A DNA stretch of 64,000 bases, taken from the NCBI GenBank assembly GCA_047495785.1, contig JBLDXI010000066.1:496001-560000 (forward strand), given 5' to 3'. This DNA is from Lepidodermella squamata. Its lineage: Eukaryota > Gastrotricha. How positions within the stretch are numbered: position 1 is the stretch's first letter; each line of letters begins with the position of its first letter. A program made the translations under genes and the position numbers. The notes beneath the pieces were generated by a model. That model did not search any database and was not told where the DNA came from. It saw only the letters and a program-made list of their open reading frames with translations. Positions 44,818 through 55,864 of this stretch are shown in pieces.

Positions 44818-45258
44818 TTACATGACGAAATAGGCAGCAATGAACATCGATGCTGTAACAGCGGCTTTAGCGCTGATTGCCACGTGGCTAGTAGCGGTGT
44901 TGCACATGTCGGTGTCGCAGTAGCACATTATTTCGCTGCCGCCGGTAACCGATTGCGACTTGCAATCGAGCGCGTAACCGGAGTCGAACTTGAGGCAGTC
45001 TTTTGTTGTAAGTTCTCTGCCGTCAATCACGTCTACAATTTTCTGGCAAATAGCACAGCCGTCGACCTTCTCGTACTGCGTGCTGCTGAATCCTTTGTAA
45101 CACCTTATTGCAGCTAAATTACAGCAGAAAAATAAAACATTGTATTCGTAAATAATTCGTTAAAAAATCAGAAAAATTCAAATAATATAAAATACTGATT
45201 TACCAGAGCAGGTGATCACGGCGGCGAACAGCGTTACGAAATAAGTGAACCGAGCCAT
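44818..45258 (-). CDS. GPI-anchored Ly6/three-finger-like protein 2 (116 aa)
   Basis: Exons 45258-45204 and 45113-44818 join in phase 1 across a 90-bp intron. It has the signal peptide MARFTYFVTLFAAVITCSA. The domain begins AIRCYKG, keeps VDGCAICQKIV in parallel to VDGCVVCQKVV of copy 1, and ends CYCDTDMCN. The C-terminus (ISAKAAVTASMFIAAYFVM) is a GPI-type signal almost identical to that of copy 1, while the middle of the domain is much more diverged, as expected when the ligand-binding fingers evolve quickly. The 5' flank (45300-45515) is duplicated near 50115-50370. Confidence 0.8.
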
Positions 45259-45299
45259 TGTTAAACAAACTTTTCTGGAGGACCGAAGTTACGTTTTCA

Positions 45300-45515
45300 C
45301 ATTATGATTTAATCTGCTGGCAGGCTCCTTTTAAGTGTGACTTGTTCTCTTATCATGAGCCTTTTTTGAATCAGCAATTTAACCACGGACCGCGGACCGA
45401 TCACAATGTTGCCTAATATGCGTAGGTGATAACAACAGAAATTGGCTGTAAACGCGTTTTTGATAATTTTCCAGCGAAATTCGAGATAGGCAGCGTAATT
45501 CAGGCTCATGCAGTT
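45300..45515. repeat. Duplicated 5' flank of Ly6-like gene 2 (partner at 50115-50370)
   Basis: ATCTGCTGGCAGGCTCCTTTTAAG and following sequence through TTCCAGCGAAATTCGAGAT recurs at 50115-50290 in the same orientation. The copy resumes at about 46980-47040, so the DNA between was inserted later. Confidence 0.65.
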
Positions 45516-45555
45516 AATAAGCCGCGCCCCCCCTCGACAACAGACTCAATAGTAC

Positions 45556-46957
45556 TTACGCGGGACCAGAGAGCGAAGTACCGCTAGGGATGGTAGGGAT
45601 CATCCCTACCAATACCGGCGGTCCGTACGGTGGGCTCATTCACAGACCAAACAGACACAACCCTTAAGTCGATTTTTCTAGTCCCTACCAGTTCCGAGGT
45701 CCTACTTCGCCCTATGCGCGGGACCTTTTCAAATCTAACGGTTCCCCAACGGTTTCAACTGAGTCATTTTAGTCGGAATTCGGCGACCTTGCGCGTAATT
45801 AATTAAATGTAATAAGAGAGGAATAAACTATTTTCAAATTTAATAGAGGCCGATGCGCCTTAGTAGTAGCCAACCACAGCCGGTCTGTATTGAAAAAAGA
45901 GAAATTAAAACGTTGTAAAAATTGAAACTCACCACATGGATTTGTCTCCATATAAGCAGTATACCGCCTATGCATGAGTCACATACTTAACTAAAATCCC
46001 CGCCCCGCCATCGTCATCATCTAAATTATAAATTCTAAAGCTCAACGCAGTCTCAAGGCTCAAGGTCTCAGGCCTCAAGGCAGCAGGCAAAACACAACTG
46101 GTCCGTTTCAATGATGCACTTTTCTGATCATACAAATCGAATCACGGTTCTCAAAATCAATCGCCGATTCAAAGCCAATCGAGGTCAAAATAAGCTATCC
46201 GAAGGGAAAACCTTGAAACTCCTCAACATGAACAAGACGATTCCGTCATACATTAGAAAAAATCAAACGATCACTGGTCACGACTGAGAGGTTCGAGAAG
46301 TACGTCACTACCCGGCAATCAGCAGTCTCAAGGCTCAAGGTCTTAGTCAAACCTTGACTCTAAGAATCTAAGAAAACCCCGAGGCCGCTGCGAGTTAATG
46401 CTCCCGCGGTTGTTGAAGCTACGCGTAAACCGGTGCCACGGCCGGTCCAAAATCAGGTCTGGCATATGGAAAACTCGGCCTTCGATCTGACACCGTCGAC
46501 TATCAATATGTACACAGCCCGTCGGAACTGGTCAAAGCATTATGATGACCCTACTTCCACCTTGCCTATCTATCGCAATTTACAATTTATACTGGCGACA
46601 ACGACAGCTCGAGTCCCATATCGTCGATTTGATGGATCGGGTCGATCGCATTGACACGCAATTAGCCACCCTCATTCAATCGCATCTCGCATCATAGCTG
46701 CCCGCAAGGACTGGTCCAGATAATCGATCTTATTGACCTAACTCGGATCACCGGTACCATCTTAAATGGTTTTCCTAATGATAAGCAATCAATTTTAATT
46801 TTTTGAAATTTGGTTTCTTTCAATTAATAACTGACAAGGTCGTAGTTTTCCCGTTTAATTACGCATATATAAAGAGACACACATATGCAGAGCCCTTTTT
46901 GGGTCGTGACTCAGTTGAAACCGTTGGGGAACCGTTAGATTTGAAAAGGTCCCGCAT
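45556..46957. mobile_element. 1.4-kb element with about 50-bp inverted repeats
   Basis: GCGGGACCTTTTCAAATCTA...ACGGTTTCAACTGAGTCA (45718-45766) is the inverted complement of 46908-46955. A MITE interrupts the left terminus. The interior ORF at 46433-46654 has no recognisable domain. The insertion is supported by the uninterrupted copy of its flanks at 50115-50370. Confidence 0.7.
45563..45726. mobile_element. Small MITE, copy 2, nested in the left terminus of the larger element
   Basis: AGAGCGAAGTACCGCTAGGG and GTCCTACTTCGCCCTAT are inverted ends matching the copy at 19655-19795. GCGGGACC occurs on both sides as an 8-bp target duplication. Confidence 0.7.
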
Positions 46958-47232
46958 ATACTGACTTTCTATGTAAAGGTGAAAAGCTGTGGGTGATAAT
47001 TTTTTAATAATTCCGCATATTTATCAATTTTTTCCGAGTAGGTATATATTATTGGAGAACAAAACAAAGGCTTTGCAAGCAAACCATGTAAATCTTGTAA
47101 ATCAAGCTTGAGTCTCTACCGTCCTATTCCCTATTCTCTCACAGGTAGTTAATTATCGCACAGCGATATTACCGCATCATGTCATCACAATAAACAATAT
47201 TCACGCTGTAATCCGTTTCGCAGCCTGTTCAG

Positions 47233-48759
47233 TTACAGATTCCCATCGTAGGTTTCTTCAACCATTAAGTATGACGCTCCACCAAGGGTAGCCGAGTAAA
47301 TCTTGTTGAAAGCTCCCCAGCTGTTAGCTACTGTGTCGACCTTGCCAAACGTAAGTCCTATTGTTACAGCTCCAGCTGGTATCGGACCGCGGCAAATGCC
47401 CTCCACTATTTAAATTTTAGTGAATGGTCGAATTAAATTTAAGCATGCTTACCGACACTGGGCATAGCTCGACATATTCCATAAGCCAATCCGTATATGA
47501 ACCACCAGGACTCGATGCGCTGTGGGCTCGTGCAATCAGCTCCGTTGATCGTGATATAGAAGCGCGTCCCCTCATTATTGTTATTTCCATTCGTGCACAT
47601 TTCTTGCATTCCGTACCATTTTACGTGCAGGGAGGATGCGTTTTGAAGTTTGTTATACGTCCTTGTCTGAAAAAATCAGGAAACTGTAAACATGTCTCCA
47701 ATGGTTGAATAGGCTCACTGTGATAGGGCTTAAACAGGCTGAACCAGCCAGCGCTCTGCATCCTTCAGTCACAGAGTAATAACGCCGGTTGAAGTAGGGC
47801 AGAAGCAGGGAACTTCCATCATTGAGTAAAACTGAACGAGAACATCGTAAATATTTGACATGCCTTCGCTTATCAGACTTACAGACGTTGATAGGTAGGT
47901 TTTCGTGAATTTCTTCGACTATCATCCCGGATGGCTTCGTTCTCCCGATATCGATGCTACCACCAGTGCCCCCATCTGTATAGTAGGCGCAGTTGTGGTC
48001 CCACCACAGCCTGATATCGTACTTCCCAGCAGGCAAATTGCGACACACGCCATCAACTAGTCTGAGGATAATATTATTATTTTGTGGATCTCAATTAAAT
48101 TCATGACTCACCCATAGTTGGAAGGGATAGGCGCTAGAAGATCGAGGCGAAAATATGGCTTTGTTTTGCATGACCGTGACTCGCCTCGGGACATCAAAGC
48201 ACGAAGCCATTTCACCTATAACAACGCTTGTAATCGCAAAACTCGACATTTTGTATATTCCCTCACCAGCGCAGTAAGATTTGTTGTTTGGACAATCCTT
48301 TAGGCAAATAGGGGAGATGGCATCGGCTGAGGGCTGGCTGATTGCAGGACAGAAGTCGTCGCAGTCATCAATACCCGTGGTTCGGTCCGACACACCCTCG
48401 CCTATCGTTTGCGGAGTGATCAAAATTCCCGAAGTCAGATCCCCACGATCGCGATCGAACCCCATCGCTGTGTCCTTATCTGCTCTAAGAAGCCAGCATT
48501 CCAAGCGGTTCGGTACGTATAAGGCCGTGCGACAAGGCGGTGACGAGGTCGCAAGGCATCGCGTTTCGCATTGCTCCTGATTCGCGACGTTTCGACTCGC
48601 GCCTCTTATCACGTACAGATTCCAAGCTAAATCGGATGTATCAACGTTCAGCGCGATGTCCTGGGCGAGGAAGTAATTAGAGCACTTCCCTCGGAATATA
48701 AATTCAGCGGAAACATTGGAGACAAGCGTTAGTATCAGAATTGCAAAGACTTTTGCCAT
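47233..48759 (-). CDS. Secreted PAN-like plus CTHRC1-like protein (414 aa)
   Basis: Six exons (48759-48216, 48133-48112, 48061-47883, 47831-47719, 47666-47453, 47405-47233) hold one frame only if a 22-nt second exon is used. MAKVFAILILTLVSNVSAE is the signal peptide. Residues about 20-125 look like a PAN/apple domain (NQEQCETRCLA...CRTALYVPNRLECWLL). Residues about 180-245 (VDGVCRNLPAGKYDIRLWW...MIVEE) and 300-414 (FYITINGADCTSP then VEGICRGPIPAGAVTIGL...YLMVEE) both resemble the C-terminal domain of CTHRC1, whose hallmarks are F-x-x-x-NGA-x-C, V-E-G-x-C, A-G and a final I-x-x-E-E; so this domain is duplicated, the first copy shorter. No collagen repeat is present. It is probably an extracellular-matrix or signalling-modulating protein. 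Confidence 0.65.
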
Positions 48760-50663
48760 TTTCAGCTGTTCGTTTTGGAATTCTCGCAGTAAGTGTGACA
48801 AAAAGCGACCTCGGCTTTTTGTCCACGCAAATGGTTGACTATTGTCAACGGCGTGACTTTTCCGCTCGAGTCTGCATTTACCTCATTAAATGTTTACTCT
48901 TCTCACGTGAAAGGTAGGAAAAATGCGACAAATTCTGGTAGCGAGTTGAAAATTATGCGAATTGATGAGTATCTTTTTATAGAAATGTACCTAAATTATT
49001 AATATGCCACAAGTCGAAAGGGAAGTGTTATTCACGTTTATCTATGACAGCCCTCTGATCAACCACGATATGTTAGGGGGATTCACGTTGCAGGGCTGGT
49101 ATTCGAACCCAGGACCTATGTGCAACCAGTCATGAGCTTAAACAGTAAGCCAACTGTGGCGCAGTGCGCACACAACAACCGAAGTTTGAAAATCGTGCAA
49201 TTAAGCATTAAATTCTTCTGCTCGATCATGTCTGTTTTATTTTAAAATGGCCTTCTTGGGCTTTGTATAATCTGTGGCGTGATTTTAGTCCGGCAACAAA
49301 CAAACATTACTGTTAAATGTTAAGGCTATGCTAAAATCCTGACAGTTTATTTTCGGATACTTTTTACTCAATATTTTCTCTGAAGGATGACAATTCATTA
49401 TTTATAGACTATTTCACGCTTCAACGGCAAAGCAAGCGAACAAAATGCACTATGTAAGTATGTTAGTATATTATATGTAAGTATATTATATTCATAAGCT
49501 TGCCTGTGCTAGCGAGCTGAAAAACTCGACAAATCGCCCTCTGGCGGTATGGTCGTTAACAAACTGCTGTTTCTGTGCTGCATGGCGCTATTCAATAAGT
49601 ATGACTAGGAATGAATACGAGTGATAGATCAAGCGAACGACACCCAAAGGCCTTAAATAATGAAAACTAGCAAAGAACCGACACCGGATAATGTACACGT
49701 AAAGCTGAAGAGGGATCACTCTGAGCTTTGAGGTGGTACGTCATGCCACCGGCACTCAAAGCACCGAAAACAATCTTCATTTGGATGAAGATGTCAGATA
49801 GACAGGGCGCATAAGTTTCCCTGGCTCCAGATTTATCAATATATATGTGATATATATAACCACTTAGTATATATATGATAGATACCTAAGAACCTGTAAC
49901 ATGTTGGGAGCAAAAATAAAACTAATATAACTAAAACTAAGTTTGAGGATTCAATAGGTTAAAATCAACAAAGAATATAACAGTTAGTCTATTTTCCTGT
50001 TGAGTAGTAAAATTCCATGTTTCACAGGCGTAGGTGACGGTAGGCATTACGACACATCGTAAAGAATTCCAACTGATGCTTTTTCGAGGCAAGAAATTGA
50101 GTTTTTTCCTGAATTAATCTGCTAGCAGGCTCCTTTTAAGTGTGACTTGTTATCTTGTCATGAGCGTTTTTTTTCAATCAGCAATTGAACCGCAGACCAC
50201 AGACCGATCAGAATGCGTGGGTGATAACAGCAGAAATTGGCTGTAAACTGTACACACGTTCCAAAAGATTTTCCAGCGAAATTCGAGATTTTGCGGTGAA
50301 ATTCAGGTGAAGCTGCGTGGGTTATTATAATTTTTTAATAATTCTGCATTTTTTATCACATTTTTCCAAGAGTTAAAAGTAAACTATTTGACATGAAGGT
50401 GCAATTAATTTTGATCTAAAATATAAATCTATTAAAATGTAATTCTAAAAATTTAAATTCCCAGTTTAAACAATTGAGTTAGAGCTAAAATTGATTGATT
50501 CCTGATTAAAAAAAACAACAATTTTTTCAATAGGTAGGTGATTTTTTAAAATTTTAAAATAATTGAATTTATTCCAGAGTTTATTCCAAGACAAATGTTT
50601 TTGAGTTTTTATTTTCATCACACTCAAGATTTGTAAGAGGAAAATACTGTGAGACTAATGCGA
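48760..50663. other. Intergenic with SINE relic and duplicated flank, no gene
   Basis: It contains the tRNA-like relic, TATATA simple sequence (49840-49880) and the second copy of the Ly6 5' flank (50115-50370). No exon pair is seen. Confidence 0.45.
49091..49165 (-). repeat. tRNA-derived SINE relic (tentative)
   Basis: On the minus strand GGTTCGAATACC fits a B box and CTGG/CCAG forms a T stem around it. The upstream CACAGTTGGCTTACTG is a poor A box. The acceptor stem does not pair, so a functional tRNA is unlikely. Confidence 0.35.
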
Positions 50664-52758
50664 TCAAAATGTCTCTTCGATTTCCAAGTCATTAGCGCCT
50701 CGATTTTGCTGCTGCCTCAATCGAATGTCACCCCTCGTCTCGCGCCGGCAGTTCAACGCGATAATGGTCATCGGCAGGTAAATAACCGATGCCAGGATCA
50801 AACTGGTCGGCAGTAGTAGTAGCATAGCCCGGTTCAAGCTCAAATCCGGCAGACTCATCAGCTTTTCAATCGCCCAGGGCGAAGCCTCGTCACCGATGCC
50901 TTCAATGAGCAGTTCCGTCGAAATTGCAGCACCCCGCCGGCCGGGTCGAACCAGCTGGAATTGAACCTCATCAATGACGACATGGGTGAAAGTCATCGCG
51001 GCAAGATAGGAGGTGTTGCAGACCCAGAAAATCAGGCTTAACGTGTCCAGATCCTCGTTTTCGTAGGCCTTGGTCAGAAGCAATGAAGTGGTTAGAGCGA
51101 CTGTTGAGCTGATGACTGAGAATCCGAGGACGAAAGCTAGGACTGAGTCGAATCTTGAAAGGCGATTGACGTGGAATTTCAGGAATAGGGAGGAGGCCAT
51201 TGCGCCGATTATACAGCCGAAAATAATTTGAAACGGGAAATAATACAATGTCCTGTCAAAAAATTGAAAAAAATGTAAAATTAGATCACATTTTTTGAAA
51301 ATTTAAAAATTTGAGATTTTCTGAAATTTTTGAAAAATTTTAGAATCTTTGAAATTTCAAATTTCAAGAAATTAAATCGAAATTATTATTCATTTCCAAG
51401 ATTTTGGAACCCCCTAACCAAACCCTAAAAACCTAATTTGATAACAGCAGAGAGCTACGAAAAATGGGGGAAAATAAAAATTTACCTGAATTTTGACAAT
51501 TTAAATTCCTAAAAAATTAATAACTTACTCCCGAACAGGAACCAGCTTCTCGTAATATTTGAGGCCCCAGAAAATGAAGCCATTTTTAGCGAACAAACTC
51601 AGCGCTTGGCAAGCTGTCATAGATTGGAACAACATCCTAAGAAAAAAAACCCAGAAAAATCGTGAAAATATTTGAAATTAGCTATTTCTACTAACCGTTT
51701 CGCCATAATATTGTTAGGTTCGAAAGGCGTTTCAATATGGCTGTGGGTATTAGCCGGTTCACAGCAGAGAAAATCACTCTTCAAAGTCGTAACCTCCTTC
51801 TCGACATCAGGATTCGCCGGCGAAAGGCAGGCCCGAAAAAATACGGGCGGCAAATTATCGAGCCGATAATTGAATCGAATGTACAAATTCACGCCGATTG
51901 TTGCCAAAAATCTATAAAAAAAATAATTTTAATAAATTAACAAAAAATTAGAGTGGAACTTACATGATTACAAATCCGAAAAAATAAATTGCGAAAATTA
52001 GATAGACATTTTCGGCGTATTTTTCGATTTCATCCTCGAGAATGCTTTTATCCTTCCGAGCCCAAAACAATCCGAACGCTCTAGATAAAAAATTAGGAAA
52101 ATTCATCGATTTTTAAATTAATTTATTTTTTTACATTCCAATTCCTTCCATGGTTGTTGCGAGAAATAACCGTAGATGCCGTTGGTCTTGTTTGTAGAAA
52201 AAATTTAAACAGCCCTCGGTTGACGAAACAACAGCAGCATCACCCAGGCCGGTCAGGGTCATCATGAGACCAAACAGCCAAAATTGTTTGTCCTCGCTAA
52301 CAGCAGCGGTTTGTAAACAAAATTTAGCACCGATTAAAAACGACGGAGTGCAGGCGAGAAGGAGTACGAGTAAAACCAGGTGGCAGCACGGAATTTTTCG
52401 ATTGATAAAACACCGATTCATGCCGAGGAGGAAGAAAGCACCCAGGGCAGTTAGGCAGCCGCAAAATAGTTGAACCAGCGTGATTGAATCGTCATCTTCC
52501 GCCAAGTCGTAAACTTTTTTCAGCATATCGATGGCTCCTGAAAAATTGAAAAAATTGCGAAAAAAATCCAGCTTAATTTAACAATTTTACCTGCTAAATA
52601 AAATTTCTTCCAGCCGATAAGAAACGGCATTATACAGGTCATTAAAACCCATGGCAAACTATAAACTGCGGAATAAATTCAAAAAATTAATTGCGGTGAT
52701 ATGAATTTCGGAAAATCTCACCGTAAGCCAAGGCCCATGCAACATAATCATTCGCCAT
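50664..52758 (-). CDS. 12-TM major facilitator-like transporter (514 aa)
   Basis: Seven exons (52758-52722, 52665-52591, 52537-52135, 52080-51964, 51911-51696, 51636-51529, 51252-50664) keep one frame. About twelve hydrophobic segments are visible, in two groups of six separated by a hydrophilic loop (residues 240-290, with DVEKEVTTLKSDFLCCEPAN). TM4 contains GLGDAAVVSSTEGC followed by FYKQD, and TM5 TTMEGIG, reminiscent of the G-x-G-x-A...G motif of UNC-93-type MFS proteins; the second half repeats EGIGDEA. The C-terminus is acidic and cytosolic. UNC-93-like or another MFS subfamily is a family-level guess; the substrate is unknown. It lies on the same strand as its neighbours, well separated, so no operon is implied. 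Confidence 0.5.
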
Positions 52759-53321
52759 TTTTTATTCTCAGTGAAAAATAGTAACCAATATTTTTTTGTA
52801 TTACTATTATTTCTTGTTTAATATCAAAATATGTGTATTGATTGATTTTATTATAATATTCAACGACGTCCTATTATTTTTTTCTTCGTCGTCTTCCGCT
52901 TCTCTTGACAGGCCGCGTTATTGCTATTGGCATAGTAGCGTTGTTTCTTTCAATGGAAACCAGTGTGAAAATCGAATAGTGGTTCGTGCTTGCTGTTATT
53001 CTGTGATTTTAATGACCCAGGTCCAGCGGCGACGCATTTTATTACGAAGCGGGTCGCGTTCTTCGTGTCGATGACCCATTTATATCAAACAAAATTTCGG
53101 CAGGTCATGACTTAAATTATTTTATTATACCTGAATTTATTTAAACAGACAGTTAAAAATCGTTTTTCCTTTTATTTGGCTGTTATCGCGATTATGAAAA
53201 TTCAGGGTTAGTTCTCTCAGCTAAAAAATGGAAGAAAAATGATGAAAAGACAGCGTTTTTCTATCGCTAAGTTTGTAGAGCAAGCGATTGCTCGCCACCC
53301 GCACAGAGTAGTGACAGCACT
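52759..53321. other. Intergenic, no gene
   Basis: It is AT-rich upstream sequence of the transporter gene. The ORF at 52796-53074 is not supported. Confidence 0.4.
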
Positions 53322-55579
53322 TCAAAACACAGTACCGGGCTCGAGATGCGCATGACTGTCGACGAGTAAATCTTTCGGGTTTTCAGGCGTTTTAGCCGCC
53401 TTGTCGAGGACAACCAAAAATTGATGCATTTTACGAGTGACGCGATCGACTAAGAGTCGGCCGTTATCAGGCCTGAAAAAATAAATAAAAATGACTCAGC
53501 TGACAACTGAATGAAGTTGAAATGGAAGGAATCTAAATTTTTGAGAAAAATTGTTAAAAATCCGTCTTAAAATAAATAAATTAAATAACTCGGTCATTAT
53601 CTTCGATTCGTGGTTGAACTGACGTTAAAATTGCTCCAATTTTCTTACATTTTTCTGAATTTATTCATTCGAGAATTAATAAGCAGTTCCCAATTTTTTA
53701 ATTATTTTAATTGTTTTAATTATTTTTTAATTTATTTTCTATGAAAAAATTGAAATTTTTGAAAAATCACAGGAAAAATTCAGGTTCTTCTTCTCATAAT
53801 ATTGCTCATTTCCAGAGCTCTCTAATCGGCTGAAATAGGAAATAAACGAAAAATGAGTTATAAAATTGGTAAAAAAAAATAAAATTCAATATATATAGCT
53901 TGAAAGAAAATTCAAGGTTGAAAATTAAACTTTTTTTAAAATTTTTATTAAAAAATAAATAATTAATAATAAATGTTAGAAATTTCTTTAAAATGTTTCA
54001 AAATTTTCTGAAATAACGAAAAATACTGAAAAAGCCGAAAAAGACAAAATTTAGCATATGAAAAGTTTGTCTCACGTGGCCGGGAAATGTCTTCTTTTCG
54101 CACTATGATGACGACTGTATGGCTGTGACGGACGGCGGCGTGGCGTTGCCTCGGCAGCAGCTCCGAAGTCGGTGCGACTTCGCGACGGCGCTTGACGACG
54201 GGTATCGCTTCGATCCTCTGCAAGCGTCACATCGGCAAGCGTCAGGAAGGTATTGACAAGACAAGGCGAAGAATCTGCTTAGCATTATCACCGTTAACAC
54301 AGCAAACAAAACAAAATTACCATTTTTAAACTTTCGAGCGTACTTGCTTCGATGACGGTCTGCGACGGCTTCCGCTTCTCCCACGCGCCTTCAGCTTTCA
54401 ACGCCCGTTCCGCCGCCCAAATGGATGTCCGACGCACCTGTCGCTCCTGGTCTTTCAACTGGCAGAGATGCCTTGCGTTCTTCACGGTTTCACTCAACAA
54501 AGCTGTGGCGTCGTCTTTCCTCGTTAGATAGTTCTCAGGACGGGCGTAGTTGCCAGGGCAGGGCAGACGGCCTTGCGTGATTTCAAAGCCTTCACTGACG
54601 AATTGAGACATTTTCTGAGCTCGCCTCACAGCGTATTTGTTGGTGTTGTTCAAGTAGTAGGCGTCGAATACCATAGGCCGGAGGACTCGCTTTGAAGCTT
54701 CGAGTTTCGTTAGATTTTCATGGCGATCACGCGATTTCACGCCTTGTGACACGGCTAGCTCCTGAAAGATTCAAATCACATTCTAACAGATCTTGGAAAT
54801 GGGTCTGAAAGCTTGCAAAGTGCTTGAAACCCCAGGACAGTGGACAAAGTATAGGGTATTTTCAGCCCCGAATTTAACTGACCAAACGGTACCCCAGTGG
54901 TTCTTTCGTGTTTTCTTAGCAGGGCGTCTTGAGAAGGGCTTGCGGTACCCCCGTACCCCTGAGTTTCGCACACTGCCCCAGAAAACAACTTTTCGTGCTT
55001 GGAAATCCTCATTTTTGGGTTCCAGCAATCAATCTGTGGCTACTAGTAGATTCCCCAGATATTGGTTTTTGAATTCCAGAAAGTTGGAAATTGAACCCTG
55101 AGATTGACACTGACGCTGATAAGAGTAGCTGAATTCATAAGGAAAATTCCTGATCCCTGGGTCTTAGGTCGTGCGGTGGAAACTTTACTAGAAAGAATGG
55201 GAAATCGTTAGAACTACCAAAGGAAAATCAGAGGAACCCAACTTTGGTTCCTGGGGAACCTTCCAACTCTGAGCCATACAAGTTTGATCACTGAAATGTT
55301 GATAGAAGACTGTGGTTTACTCTAAGGACGTACCTGAATGTCCTTCAGCTCGTTGACGAGTTGCATCTTGACGTGCCCATAATAATCGGCGATTTTATTG
55401 CGCTCAACGCGCAACGTTTGCATTGTCCGCGCGAATTGCGAATTAAGGCGGATATTCTGCGTTTCAGCCCGCGATTGGCTAGCTGTCCGCCTGAGGCCAC
55501 CCTCGCCAGTCAGCTTACTGCGCTTGGACACAGATTTCGGGTCCGCGGACCCACCCTCAGTCATCGGCCGATCTGCCAT
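53322..55579 (-). CDS. Intracellular charged, coiled-coil protein (about 318 aa)
   Basis: Proposed exons are 55579-55334, 54761-54321, 54217-54076 and 53449-53322, which keep frame in total; the first two are secure and the last two less so. The start MADRPMTEGGS was preferred over an upstream in-frame Met that would add a spurious hydrophobic leader. There is no signal peptide or TM segment. Exon 1 ends in a predicted helix (FARTMQTLRVERNKIADYYG). Exon 2 carries a well ordered segment with FDAYYLNNTNKYAVRRAQKM, GRLPCPGNYARPENYL and LKDQERQVRRTSIWAAERAL, which looks strongly conserved, but I cannot name the family. If exons 3-4 are wrong, the protein would end in a low-quality AT-rich extension at 53963. 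A cytoskeletal or ciliary role is only a guess. Confidence 0.5.
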
Positions 55580-55864
55580 GTCCGAGAAAAGTGACAATAA
55601 AATGAAATGCACCTTGAGCGAAATTTTTTTTCGCACCCCGGTGATATGAATGGCCTTTCAAAGCGCGTGACAAATTGAATGCGGCGACATGAAAACAAGT
55701 AATTATTTTGCTCTGTCTGGTTGATTACAAACCATTTTTTGCGAGCTCAATTGTGAAAGAGGGCGTTGAACCGAATTCAGGACTTATACCCGTCGCCCGG
55801 TAGCAAACAGACAAAAAGACGGTACTCTGAAAGCTTATTAAAGTATTTATTTGAAAAAACTCAA
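55580..55864. other. Short intergenic, no further gene
   Basis: It lies between the coiled-coil gene and the 8-TM array. Nothing recognisable. Confidence 0.4.

Noticed and set aside
46433-46654. ORF inside the 1.4-kb inverted-repeat element
   Set aside because: No transposase motif and too short; kept only as part of the element.
49091-49165. Functional tRNA gene
   Set aside because: B box and T stem are visible but the acceptor and D arms do not pair; annotated as a SINE relic.
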